This document shows, piece after piece, positions 22,296 through 32,455 of a DNA stretch of 64,000 nt (its first letter is position 1; each line of letters starts with the position of its first letter). The position numbers and the translations under genes were made by a program. The notes below the pieces were generated by a model. The model was not told the DNA's origin. It did no database searches and saw nothing but the letters and a program-made list of their open reading frames with translations. The stretch lies in the NCBI RefSeq assembly GCF_021582895.2, contig NZ_CP091139.2, positions 682,001-746,000 on the forward strand, given 5' to 3'. This stretch comes from Microbacterium elymi. Lineage in GTDB: Bacteria; Actinomycetota; Actinomycetes; Actinomycetales; Microbacteriaceae.

Positions 22296-22940
22296 CCTCG
22301 ATGGGGGTCAGGATGCCGTCCTCGACGGCGCGGCGCAGGAGGTCGACCTTCGTCGGAGCAGGGCGTCCGACATCGACGTACTTCACCCGGACCCGGTTGA
22401 TGTTCTCCTTCGCGGTGGAATAGGCGATCCCCAGCCGGTCGGCGACCATCTTCAGCGGAAGCCCGGCCGCGTACAGCCGCAGCACATCGCGCTCGCGCGC
22501 CGACAGCTGGGCGTCGGCGAACGCCCGGTCGCCATCCACTGCGCTGGCCCACTCCACGTTGTTCAGTGGCTCGCCGTGGGCGACCGCCCCGACCGCCACG
22601 ATGACCTCGTCGATCGGAGACGACTTGCTCACGATCCCCGCGGCGCCGGCAGCCAGCGCCTCGCGCACCGCGGCCGGGCGGTCGGCGACGCTGTGGATGA
22701 TGATGCTCGAGCCGTCCGACGCGATCCGGCGCACATTCTCGGTCACGGTCGTGCCGTCGCCGAGGGTCAGGTCCAGGACCACCACGTCGGCCGGGCGCGA
22801 GCCGCTCAGCGCACGCCACTCGAGGTAGGCCGTCACCGAGCTGCCGAGAAGACGACATCCATCTCGTCGGCGCGCGCGCAGGCGGCCTCCAGCCCCAGGC
22901 GCACGGACTCATGGTCGTCGATCAGGGCCACGTCGGTCAT
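22279..22940 (-). CDS. LuxR/NarL-family response regulator (frameshifted)
   Basis: About 220 residues. Receiver domain: MTDVALIDDHESVRLGL at the start, phospho-acceptor region VVVLDLTLGDG, IIIHSVAD, and the conserved Lys in GIVSKSSPIDE. C-terminal LuxR helix-turn-helix: LSARERDVLRLYAAGLPLKM and KENINRVRVKY. The frame breaks near 22850 in TCGGCAGCTCGG; one base is missing just before GCAGC. The stop region overlaps the kinase start, so they form one operon. Confidence 0.9.
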
Positions 22941-22950
22941 AGGCATCAGG

Positions 22951-24305
22951 CTAGCGCGGTGCCGCCGTCCGGGTGAGCGCCGCCACGGCCTCGACGTGGT
23001 GCGAGTGCGGAAACAGGTCGACCGCCGTGATGTCGGATGCCTCGTATCCGGCGGCGCGGAACGTCTTCAGGTCGCGCGCGAGCGCCACCGGGTCGCACGC
23101 GACGTAGACGACGGATGCCGGACCCAGCGCCGCAATCTCGGCCACCACTGCGGCGCCCGCGCCGGAGCGCGGCGGATCCAGGACCACCGCCCCGCGGCGG
23201 AGCCGCTCCAGCTCGCCCGGCGAGGCGGATTCGCGCAGGCTGCGGCAGCCAGCGGTCGACCCGCGCCGTCTCGGCCCGCGCGCCGACCCACTCGGCGAGG
23301 TTCTCGCCCGCGTGCTCGGTGGCCCGGGCATCGGATTCGACGCTGATCACCCGCGCGGACTCGCCCGCCCGCTCGCCGATCGTCGCGGCGAACAGGCCGA
23401 CCCCGCCGTACAGGTCCAGGTGCAACCCGTCCGGGTCCAGCGCGTCCGGCAGCGCTTGCCGCGACGAGGTCGCTGAGAGTGAGGGCAGCACTGTGGTGCA
23501 CCTGCCAGAAGCCGCCGGCATCCACTCGGAACGCGCGCTCGCCCACGCGCTGCTCGACCACTTCGTGCGCGACCTGGGCGGAGTGCTGGGCACGTGCGGC
23601 CACGGCCTGGTTCTGGCGGCGTGCGGTCTCGCTCAGATGCCGGGCGCCGCGCCGGTGCCGGGCGGCCGGCCGACGGGCGGCGCGCTCGGCGGGCCGCGGG
23701 ACGATCCGGACCCGGCCGTCCGAGGGCTGCACCAGGTCGATCCGGCCCGGCGCGTTCGCGTGCAGGGTCGCCGCGACCCGCTCGATCGGGGCGGTCGCCA
23801 ACGGCAGCTCGTCCACCGGAACGATGCGGTGGCTGCGGGCCGCAAACGGGCCGATCCGGCCCTCGTCGTCCACGTGCAGACTGACCCGGGTGCGCCAGCG
23901 CAGGCCGCCGCGGTCATCGTCGCCGGGCACCGACAGCATCCGCACCGGCAGGTCGATACCGCCCATCCGGGTGAGCGCGTCCTGCAGCACCTCGAGCTTG
24001 AGCGTGCGCTGGTGGTCCAGTTCGATGTGCCCGAAATCGGCGCCGCCCGGTCGCTGCTCGGGCGGGGTGTCGATGTCGGCGGCACGCCAGACATGCGGGC
24101 GACGGTGGGGTGAGGCATCCAGCACCTCGAGCGCCTCGCCGCGCCAGAACGACTTCTCTCCGGTCTGGGTCAGCCGCACGCGCACCCGCTCGCCGGGGAG
24201 GGTGTCGGGCACGAACACGACCCGGCCCTCGTGTCGCGCCACGAACACCCCGCCGTGCGCGACGGCGGTGATGTCGAGATCGATCTGGTCGCCCGGTTGC
24301 ATCAT
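22951..24305 (-). CDS. TrmA/RumA-type RNA (uracil-5-)methyltransferase (frameshifted)
   Basis: SAM-dependent RNA methyltransferase of about 450 residues. An N-terminal TRAM domain (GDQIDLDITAVAHGGVFVAR, PGERVRVRL) is followed by GFWQVHHSAALTL, the SAM site LDLYGGVGLFAATI, VVLDPPRSGAG, and VYVACDPVALARD carrying the nucleophilic Cys. Two breaks: near 23458 (GGCAAGCGC for GGCAGCGC) and near 23244 (beside GCTGC). Whether it acts on tRNA or rRNA cannot be told from sequence. The genes on both sides are unrelated in function. Confidence 0.9.
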
Positions 24306-24486
24306 CCGATCGTTTCACATGGTGCGGGGCGGGGGGTCCGGCGGGTGGGGTGCGGGGCGGGGTGGGCTCGGGGCGGCGGTTCGCCGAAACCGGGGATCCT
24401 CCGCGAAACCACGGGCCACGTCCCCGGTCTCACGGCCGATCCCCTGTCTCGGCGATCTGGACGCGGGTGAGGATACGGTGGAGCCC

Positions 24487-25132
24487 ATGCGCGTGTGCCT
24501 GGCTTCGACATCCCCCGCCCGCCTCATGCTGCCGGCAGGCCGGCATCGAGCCCGAGACCCTCGCGCCGGACGTCGACGAGGACGCGGTGGTCAGCGCGGT
24601 CGAGTCCTCCGAGGGCCGGGCGCTGGATCCGGACGAGTACGTCCTGCTCCTGGCCCGGCGCAAGGCGGCGGATGTCGCGGCCCGCCTGGCCGCGGACGAC
24701 CCGGCATTCGACGGGATCGTGATCGGCGGCGACTCGATGTTCGTGCTCGACGGCCAGATCCTCGGCAAGCCGCACACCGCCGAGACGGCCACCGCGCGGT
24801 GGCGGGACATGCGGGGGCGCACCGGCGTCCTGCATTCGGGGCACAGCGTGTTCCGGCTGGCCCCGGGGCAGTCTCCGGTCGAAGAGCATGCCGTGGCCGA
24901 AGCATCCGTCACCTTCACGGCCGACATGACCGATGACGAGATCGACGCGTACGTCGCCTCGGGTGAGCCGCTGCACGTGGCCGGCGCGTTCACGATCGAC
25001 AGCCTGGGCGGACCGTTCATCGAGCGCGTCGACGGCGACCCGTCGACGGTGGTCGGGATGTCGCTGTCGACCCTGCGTCGACTCGTGCGTGCGCTGGGGC
25101 TGCGGTGGACGGATACGTGGACGTCCTCGTAG
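24487..25132 (+). CDS. Maf-family nucleotide pyrophosphatase (frameshifted)
   Basis: Maf proteins hydrolyse non-canonical or modified NTPs. About 215 residues: RVCLASTSPARLMLL at the start (SxSPRR-like), GIVIGGDSMFVLDGQILGKP, VASGEPLHVAGAFTIDSLGG and GDPSTVVGMSL. The frame breaks near 24532: CTGCTGCGGCAG is expected but CTGCCGGCAG is read (two bases missing). It often neighbours acyl-CoA carboxylase alpha in actinobacteria, as here. Confidence 0.9.
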
Positions 25133-25210
25133 ATACCTGCACATCATTTCGCGTGTTTCTTGTGCGATGCACTCAAAAGCGGTCGGAAGGCGCTGGGTAG
25201 GCTGAAGTCC

Positions 25211-26979
25211 ATGCCTGAAATCGCCAAGGTCCTGATCGCGAACCGCGGCGAGATCGCCGTACGAATCATCCGAGCGGCGCGAGACAGCGGGAAGGCCTCG
25301 GTCGCGGTGTACGCCGACCAGGACCGCGATGCGCTGCACGCCACCCTCGCCGACGAGGCCTACGCCCTCGAGGGCGCCACCAGCGCCGAGACGTATCTGT
25401 CGATCGACAAGATCCTCTCCATCGCCCGCCGCTCGGGCGCCGATGCGGTGCACCCCGGGTACGGCTTCCTTGCCGAGAACGCCGACTTCGCCCGCGCCGT
25501 GATCGGCGCCGGACTGATCTGGATCGGCCCGTCGCCCGAGGCCATCGAGTCGCTCGGCGACAAGGTCACCGCACGGCACGTCGCCGAGAAGGTCGGCGCG
25601 CCGCTGGCCCCCGGCACGCAGGGCACCGTCTCGGGCGCCGACGAGGTCATCGCGTTCGCGCAGGAGTTCGGCCTGCCGGTGGCCATCAAGGCCGCGTACG
25701 GCGGCGGCGGACGCGGGCTGAAGGTCGCCCGCGACATGGACACGATCGCCGAGCTGTTCGAGTCGGCCACCCGCGAGGCGGTCGCCGCCTTCGGGCGCGG
25801 CGAGTGCTTCGTCGAGAAGTATCTGGACAAGCCGCGGCACGTCGAGACGCAGTGCCTGGCGGATGCCGCGGGCAACGTCGTCGTCATCTCCACGCGCGAC
25901 TGCTCCCTGCAGCGACGCAACCAGAAGCTGGTCGAAGAGGCTCCGGCGCCGTTCCTGACCGACGCGCAGCGGGACATCCTCTACACATCGTCGAAGGCGA
26001 TCCTGCGCGAGGTCGGCTACGTCGGCGCGGGCACGTGCGAATTCCTCATCGGCGCCGACGGCACGGTGTCCTTCCTCGAGGTGAACACGCGCCTGCAGGT
26101 GGAGCATCCGGTCTCGGAGGAGGTCACCGGGATCGACCTGGTGCGCGAGCAGTTCCGCATCGCCGAGGGCGGCACGCTCGACTACGACGACCCCGAGCCC
26201 ACCGGGCACTCCTTCGAGTTCCGCATCAACGGCGAGGACCCGGGGCGCGGATTCCTGCCGCAAGCCGGGGCCGATCCGGGTGTTCAAGACGTTCGGCGGA
26301 CCCGGCACCCGCCTTGACTCCGGCGTCACCGCCGGCGACGTGGTCGGCGGCGCGTTCGACTCGCTGCTGGCGAAGATCATCGTCACCGGGCGCGACCGGG
26401 CCGAGGCGCTCGAGCGCGCGCGCCGCGCGCTGGACGAGTTCGAGGTCGGCGGTCTGCCCACCGTGCTGCCGTTCCACCGCAAGGTCGTGCGCGACCCGGC
26501 ATTCACCGCCGAGGACGGCCGATTCGGCGTGTACACGCGCTGGATCGAGACCGACTTCGTCAACGACATCCCGCCCTGGGACGGCGAGATCGGCGACCCG
26601 GACCCGGCCGAGACCCGACACACCGTCGTCGTCGAGGTCGGCGGCAAGCGGCTCGAGGTGAGCCTGCCCGACCGCATCGCGGCCGCGCCGGTGGCCTCGG
26701 GTCGTCCGGCCGTGGCTCCCCCGTCGCGCCGCTCGCACACCACGACCGCCTCGGCCGGGGCGTCCGGCGACGCGGTGAAGTCGCCGATGCAGGCCACCGT
26801 CGTCAAGGTCGCCGTGCAGGACGGCCAGCCCGTCGTCAAGGGCGACCTGGTCGTCGTGCTCGAGGCGATGAAGATGGAGCAAGCCGATCCAAGCGCACAA
26901 GGACGGCGTCATCGGTGCGATCAACGCCGTGGCCGGGTCGACGGTGTCGGCCGGGCACCAGCTGCTGACGATCTCGTAA
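25211..26979 (+). CDS. accA3: Acetyl/propionyl-CoA carboxylase alpha subunit (frameshifted)
   Basis: Biotin carboxylase fused to biotin carboxyl carrier protein, about 588 residues. Seen: [34 protein letters not shown], the ATP-grasp Gly loop [27 protein letters not shown], and near the end [10 protein letters not shown], whose Lys is the biotin site. Two breaks, near 26266 (CCGCAAGCCGG) and 26879 (GAGCAAGCCG), each have one extra A inside an expected GCAGC. It partners the beta and epsilon subunits at 17.8-19.6 kb; birA nearby supplies biotin. Confidence 0.95.
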
Positions 26980-27010
26980 GGGGCGGATGCGGCATCCCGT
27001 CGTCGCCGAA

Positions 27011-27288
27011 TTCAGTCGTCACGAACGGCGACTTCGGATGCCTCGGACCCACACTCTGTGACGACCGAAGGCGGAGCGCCGAATTCAGTCGTCACGAACG
27101 GCGACTTCGGATGCCTCGGACCCGCATTTCGCGTCGACCGAACCGGACCGGCGGGATTCCGTCGACGCATATGGCGCTCCCGCACGCCGAACAGCAGCTA
27201 TTCGCGTCGACCGAAGGCGCACCGCGGGATTCAGTCGTCACGAACGGCGACTTCGGATGCCTCGGACCCGCATTTCGCGACGACCGAA
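27011..27288. repeat. Four 59-bp hairpin units at exact 73-bp spacing
   Basis: Units occupy 27011-27069, 27084-27142, 27157-27215 and 27230-27288; each is 59 bp with a 14-bp spacer. Unit ends form an inverted repeat: left TTCAGTCGTCACGAA, right TTCGCGACGACCGAA. Units 1, 2 and 4 share an interior around GACTTCGGATGCCTCGGACC. Unit 3 keeps the ends and exact length but has a wholly different interior (CATATGGCGCTCCCG). The array lies between two convergent genes, carboxylase alpha and lpdA. Confidence 0.9.
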
Positions 27289-27342
27289 CCTCTCCCCGCG
27301 GGCACAAGCGTGGGATGCCGCGGCCGGCAGCGGCGCGGGGCC

Positions 27343-28783
27343 TCAGCCGTCGGCGTTGATCTGGTGCATCGCGCGGACGGCGTCGGTGATGCCTGCCCGA
27401 CAGCGACGGATACACCGCGAACACGCGGGAGAGCTGGTCGACGGTCAGCCGGCGCTCGACCGCGACCGCCACCGGATAGATCAGCTCGGACGCCTTCGGC
27501 GCGACGATCACCCCGCCGATCACGGTGCCGCTGCCCGAGCGGGCGATGATCTTGACGAAGCCGTCGGCGATGCCCATCATCTTCGCGCGGGGGTTTGCCG
27601 CCAAGGGGAGCTTGTACGCGACGCCGTTGATCAGGCCGGCTTCGACATCCGCCTCCTGCCAGCCGACGGTCGCGATCTCGGGCGCGGTGAAGATGTTCGA
27701 GGCGATCCGGCGCCGCTCCAGCGGGATCACGACATCCCCCAGCGCGTGGAAGACCGCGGTGCGGCCCTGCATCGAGGCGACGGATGCCAGGGGCACGAAC
27801 GTCGTGCAGTCACCGGCCGCATAGATGTTGGGCACGGACGTGCGCGCGACCCGATTCACCTGGATGTGCCCGGAATCGGTGAGCTGGATGCCGGCCTCCT
27901 CGAGTCCGATCCCGCGGGTGTTCGGGATCGACCCGACCGCCATCAGGCAGTGGCTGCCGGTGATCACGCGTCCATCCGACAGGGTGACCTCGACGCCGTC
28001 GCCGGTGTTGACGACCTTCTCGGCGCGGGACTTCGACAGCACCTGCATGCCGCCGCGTTTGAACACCTTCTCGAGGACGGCCGCGGCATCCTGGTCCTCC
28101 CCGGCAGCACGCGATCCCGGCTGGAGACCAGCGAGACCTTCGATCCGAGGTTCATGTAGGCGCCGGCGAACTCGGCGCCGGTGACGCCGGACCCGACGAC
28201 GATGAGGTGCTCGGGGAGCGCCTTCATGTCGTACAGCTGGGTCCAGGTGAGGATGCGCGTGCCGTCCGGCTTCGCGCTCGGCAGCTCGCGCGGAGCGGCG
28301 CCGACCGAGACGACGAGGGTGTCGGCCTCGATGCGGTCGAAGTCGGTGCCGCCGGGGCCGGTCGAGACGACGATGGCGTTGCCGCCCTCGAGCCGCCCGT
28401 GACCGGAGATGATCCGGACCCCCGCCTCGACCAGGGCCGCGCGCATGTCGTCGGACTGCTGGCGCGCCAGCGAGAGCAGGCGATGGTTCACCGCGGCGAG
28501 GTTGATCGCGACCTCGGGCTTGAGCGGCTTGCCCTCCTTGCCCTTCGCGAACAGCTTGCACTCCGAGATCGGATGCCTGGGCGATGGCGACCGCGGCGTC
28601 GGCCGTGGCGATCAGGCTCTTGGACGGGACGACGTCGGTGATGACGGCGGATCCACCGACGCCGGCGCGCTCGACGAGCGTGACCTGGGCTCCCAGCTGG
28701 GCGGCGGCGAGCGCCGCCTCGTAACCGCCGGGCCCCCCGCCGAGGACGGCGACGGACTGGGTGCGCTCGAAGCTCAAGGACAT
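27343..28783 (-). CDS. lpdA: Dihydrolipoamide dehydrogenase-like NAD(P)H-quinone dehydrogenase (frameshifted)
   Basis: FAD-dependent pyridine nucleotide-disulfide oxidoreductase, about 479 residues. It opens [28 protein letters not shown]. The usual redox motif Cys-x4-Cys is not present: the region reads [16 protein letters not shown], with Ser/Val in place of the cysteines. This matches the actinobacterial LpdA quinone-reductase group rather than a true lipoamide dehydrogenase. Later: [20 protein letters not shown] and the dimer domain. Breaks near 28553 (CAGCTTGCAC), 28105 (short G run) and 27398 (GGCAGGCATC for GGCAGCATC). ATG 28783 has GGGAGAG 10 bases upstream. Confidence 0.88.
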
Positions 28784-28850
28784 GGCATCCATTCTCTCCC
28801 GGCACCCCCTCCGCACTGAAATGCCGGCCGGCCGGGCCGCGGCATCCCTC

Positions 28851-29130
28851 CCCGCGAGGTTGTCCTCGGTACGCCGAGATTGTCCCCCGTCACGCGAGAT
28901 TGTCCCCCGTCACGCGAGATCGTCCCCCGTCCCGCGAGATTGCCCTCCGTCACGCGAGGTTGTTCCCCGACCCGCGAGATCGTCCCCGAGCTCGAAGACA
29001 ACCTCGGCGCACCACGCACAACCTCGGCGAACCAAGCACAACCTCGGCGAACAAAGCACAACCTCGGCGCACCAAGCACAACCTCGGCGAACAGAGCACA
29101 ACCTCGGCGAACCAAGCACAACCTCGGCGG
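28851..29130. repeat. Mirror-image 7+7 array of 20-bp units
   Basis: Left half (28851-28990): seven units at an exact 20-bp step, each with a CGAG(A/G)TTGT-like core followed by CCCCCGTCACG-type sequence. Right half (28996-29130): seven units at the same step with ACAACCTCGGCG, the reverse complement of the core. The halves meet at the palindrome CGAGCTCG (28987-28994). The array fills the gap between divergent lpdA and the purine nucleoside phosphorylase gene. Twenty is not a multiple of three, so it is not coding. Confidence 0.92.
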
Positions 29131-29168
29131 ATCTCGCCGTGGCGGGCGCGCGGCGCTACCGTGGGGGC

Positions 29169-29996
29169 ATGAATGACGCCAACCCGCTGGACGACCCGGG
29201 CGCCGATCCGTTCGAGATCGCCCGCGCCGCCGCCGCCGACATCGCGCGCCTGACCGGCGTCGAGCACCACGACATCGCGCTCACCCTCGGCAGCGGATGG
29301 GGTCGGGCCGCCGACCTGGTCGGCGAGACGACCGCGACCGTTCCGGCCACCGAGGTCACCGGATTCAGCCGCCCCGCCCTGGAGGGGCATCCGGGCACGC
29401 TGCGCAGCATCCTGACCCCGTCGGGCACCCGGGTGCTGGTCATCGGCGCCCGCACCCACTTCTACGAGGGCCACGGCGTGCGCCGGGTCGTGCACTCCGT
29501 GCGCACCGCCGCCGCGACGGGCGCGACGATCATGGTGCTCACCAACGGCGCGGGCGGGGTGCGCCGCACATTCTCGCCCGGCCAGCCCGTGCTCATCAGC
29601 GATCACATCAACCTCACCGCGGCCTCGCCGCTGGAGGGCGCGACGTTCGTCGACCTCACCGACCTCTACTCCGCCCGCCTGCGCGCCCTCGCCCGCACGG
29701 TCGAGCCCGCGCTGGACGAGGGTGTGTACTGCCAGTTCCGCGGCCCGCATTACGAGACGCCCGCCGAGGTGCGCATGGCCGGCATCATCGGCGGCGACAT
29801 CGTCGGGATGTCGACCGCGCTCGAGGCGATCGCGGCCCGCGAGGCCGGCATGGAGGTGCTCGGCTTCTCGCTGATCACGAACCTCGCCGCCGGCATCCAG
29901 GAGACTCCGCTCAGCCACGAAGAGGTGCTCGAGGCCGGACAGGCCGCCGGGCCGGTCATCTCGCAGTTGCTGGCCCGCGTCGTGGCGGCGATCTGA
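29169..29996 (+). CDS. Purine-nucleoside phosphorylase
   Basis: Phosphorolyses purine (deoxy)nucleosides to base plus (deoxy)ribose-1-phosphate. Intact, 275 residues. Motifs of the trimeric class: ALTLGSGWG, LEGHPGTL, GARTHFYEGH, LTNGAGGVR, ISDHINLT, GVYCQFRGPHYETPAEVRM, MSTALEAIAARE and ITNLAAGI. The start ATG at 29169 follows GTGGGGGC. The stop overlaps the downstream sugar-phosphate mutase start (TGATG), implying coupling of phosphorolysis with pentose-phosphate isomerisation. Confidence 0.94.
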   Translation: MNDANPLDDPGADPFEIARAAAADIARLTGVEHHDIALTLGSGWGRAADLVGETTATVPATEVTGFSRPALEGHPGTLRSILTPSGTRVLVIGARTHFYEGHGVRRVVHSVRTAAATGATIMVLTNGAGGVRRTFSPGQPVLISDHINLTAASPLEGATFVDLTDLYSARLRALARTVEPALDEGVYCQFRGPHYETPAEVRMAGIIGGDIVGMSTALEAIAAREAGMEVLGFSLITNLAAGIQETPLSHEEVLEAGQAAGPVISQLLARVVAAI

Positions 29997-31763
29997 TGAG
30001 CGGAGACCCGATGGACACCGATCCCGCCGAGGGCGACCCGATGCCAGGCTCCGGGCCGGACGAGGCCCTCCTGGACCGCGCCCGGGCCTGGCTCGCGCAG
30101 GATCCCGACGGCGACACCCGCGCCGAGCTGCGGGAAGTCGCTCGACCGCGCCGAGGACGGACAGACGGATGCCGCGGCCGACCTCGCCGACCGGTTCGAC
30201 GGGCGCCTTGCCTTCGGCACCGCGGGCCTGCGCGGACGCCTCGGCGCCGGCAGCCGCCGCATGAACCGGGTGCTGGTCGCGCAGGCGGCCGCCGGCCTGG
30301 CCGCCTACCTGAACGAGCGGACCGGACCGGATGCCCCGCCCACCGTCGTGATCGGATACGACGGGCGCCGCAACTCGGCGGTGTTCGCCGCCGACTCGGC
30401 CGAGCTGTTCGCCGGAGCCGGCCTGCAGGCCGTCCTGCTGCCGCGGATGCTGCCCACGCCGGTGCTCGCGTTCGCCGTGCGCCACCTCGGCGCCGACGCC
30501 GGCGTCATGGTCACGGCATCCCACAACCCGCCCGACGACAACGGCTACAAGGTGTATCTGGGCGGCCCCGACCACGGCTCGCAGATCGTCTCGCCCGCCG
30601 ATGCCGAGATCGCCGCGCACATCCAGCGGATCGCCAACGAGACCGCGGTCAGCGCGCTGCCGCGGTCGACCGGCTACGCCACCGCGCCCGAGTCGCTGAT
30701 CGACGAGTACGTCGCCGCGACCGCGGCGGTCGGCCCGGCGCCCGACGGCGCCGACGGCCTGCGCTGGGTGTACACCGCGATGCACGGCGTCGGGTTCGAG
30801 ACGGTGCAGCGGATCGTGGACGCCGCCGGCTACCCGCCGCCGGTGCCGGTGACCGCGCAGGTCGAGCCGGACGGCGCGTTCCCCACGGTGGCCTTCCCGA
30901 ACCCGGAGGAGCCGGGGGCGATGGACCTCGCGTTCCAGACGGCCCGCGAGTCGGATGCCGACCTCATCATCGCGAACGACCCGGACGCCGACCGGCTGGC
31001 CGTCGGCATCCCCGATCCGGACGCCGAGGGGGCTGGCGCCGACTCAGCGGCAACCAGGTCGGGCTGCTGCTGGGCTGGCGGGCGGCCCGCGCGGTCGCGG
31101 CGGCGCGCGCGGCCGGGGACGCGACCGCACCCGACACCGAGGACGCCACCCTGGCCTGCTCGCTCGTGTCGTCCCCCGGGCTGCAGGCCGTGGCCGAGCA
31201 CTACGGGCTCGGGTTCGCGGCCACGCTCACCGGCTTCAAGTGGATCTCGCGCGCCCCCGGCATGGTCTACGGGTTCGAAGAGGCCCTGGGCTACCTGGTC
31301 AGTCCCGACATCGTCCGCGACAAGGACGGCATCTCGGCCGCGGTCGCGGTGCTCGAGCTGGCCTGCGGCGCCCGCGCCGAGGGGCGCACGCTCGGCGACC
31401 TGCTGACCGAGTTCGACGAGACGTTCGGCGCCTTCGCGAGTGATCAGGTCGCGATCCGGGTCGAGGATGTCGCGGTCATCGGCCGGATCATGGCGGCCCT
31501 GCGCACCTCGACGCCGGAGACGCTGGGCGCGGCGCCGGTGGCGGGCATGGACGACTTCCAGGACGGACTGGACGGCCTGCCGCCGACCGACATGCTGCGG
31601 CTTGCGGCTCGACGACGGCGCGCGCGTGCTGATCCGGCCGTCGGGTACCGAGCCGAAGCTGAAGGCGTACCTGGATGTGCGGGGCGCGTCGGCGGCGGAT
31701 GCGGCATCCCGCCTCTCCGCGCTGCGCGACGCGGTCGCGGCCCTGCTCGACGCCCTGCAATAG
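29996..31763 (+). CDS. Phospho-sugar mutase (phosphomannomutase/phosphopentomutase-like; frameshifted)
   Basis: Alpha-D-phosphohexomutase superfamily, about 588 residues. FGTAGLRGRLGAGSRRMNR near the start, phosphoserine loop MVTASHNPPDDNGYKVY, metal site NDPDADRLAVG, sugar loop YGFEEALGYLV and the phosphate site RPSGTEPKLKAYL. Breaks near 30135, 31033 (short G run) and 31602 (CGGCTTGCGG for CGGCTGCGG). The tight coupling to purine nucleoside phosphorylase suggests it converts (deoxy)ribose-1-phosphate to the 5-phosphate, although the fold also serves hexose phosphates; that choice is inference. Confidence 0.88.
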
Positions 31764-31858
31764 CGGCGCCGGTACGCGGGGCGAGAGTGCGCGGCCGCGC
31801 CGGCGACGGACGGATGCCGCGGCCCGGGACGCGCGGCGGCAGGGTCTAGGCTCGTGCC

Positions 31859-32443
31859 GTGGATTTCGTAGAGTCTGTCTCTCTGGAGAACGGTCACGTC
31901 CGGCTGGAGCCGCTGGCCGCGACGCACGCGGGCGATCTCACCGAGGCGGCCGTCGGGCTGGAGGGCGCGTGGTACACCACGGTGCCGTCGCCGGCGGATG
32001 TCCCCGCCGAGATCGCACGGCGCCTCGCCTGGCGCGACGAGGGGCACATGAACCCGTTCGCGGTGCGCCGCATCGCCACCGGGCGGATCGTGGGGATGAC
32101 CAGCTTCTGCAACATCGACCAGCCCAACCGGCACGTCGAGATCGGCCACACCTGGCTCGGTCTGGAGGCCCAGCGCACCGAGGTGAACGCGGCCGCGAAG
32201 CTGCTGCTGCTCGGGCACGCGTTCGAGGCGTGCGACGCGATCGCGGTCGAGTTCCGCACGCACTGGCACAACCGCCAGTCCCGCGCCGCGATCGAGCGGC
32301 TCGGCGCGAAGCAGGACGGCGTGCTGCGCAACGCGCGGGTGCTGCCGGACGGCACGCTGCGCGACACCGTCGTGTACTCGGTGCTGCCGCACGAGTGGCC
32401 GGCCGTGCGCCGTGGGCTGCTGGCGCGCCTCGAGCGGGACTGA
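31859..32443 (+). CDS. GNAT-family N-acetyltransferase (RimJ/RimL-like)
   Basis: Intact, 194 residues, starting at GTG 31859. The N-terminus LENGHVRLEPLAATHAGDLTE, middle GRIVGMTSFCNIDQPNRHVEIGHTW, and ECR-type FRTHWHNRQSRAAIERLGAKQDG fit the RimJ/RimL subgroup that acetylates protein N-termini or small amines. The substrate is not known. It is convergent with the mannitol regulator gene, only about 12 bases from its stop. Confidence 0.87.
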   Translation: MDFVESVSLENGHVRLEPLAATHAGDLTEAAVGLEGAWYTTVPSPADVPAEIARRLAWRDEGHMNPFAVRRIATGRIVGMTSFCNIDQPNRHVEIGHTWLGLEAQRTEVNAAAKLLLLGHAFEACDAIAVEFRTHWHNRQSRAAIERLGAKQDGVLRNARVLPDGTLRDTVVYSVLPHEWPAVRRGLLARLERD

Positions 32444-32455
32444 GCGCGGGCGGGC

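Noticed and set aside
27011..27288. CRISPR array
   Set aside because: Units are 59 bp with 14-bp spacers, spacers are not unique full-length inserts, and no cas genes are present.
28851..29130. CRISPR array or coding repeat protein
   Set aside because: 20-bp continuous units with no spacers; halves are inverted; period is not a multiple of three.
29297..31849. 850-codon open frame on the plus strand
   Set aside because: It crosses the phosphorylase gene in the wrong frame and only partly coincides with the mutase; Arg/Pro/His-rich composition marks a high-GC shadow.
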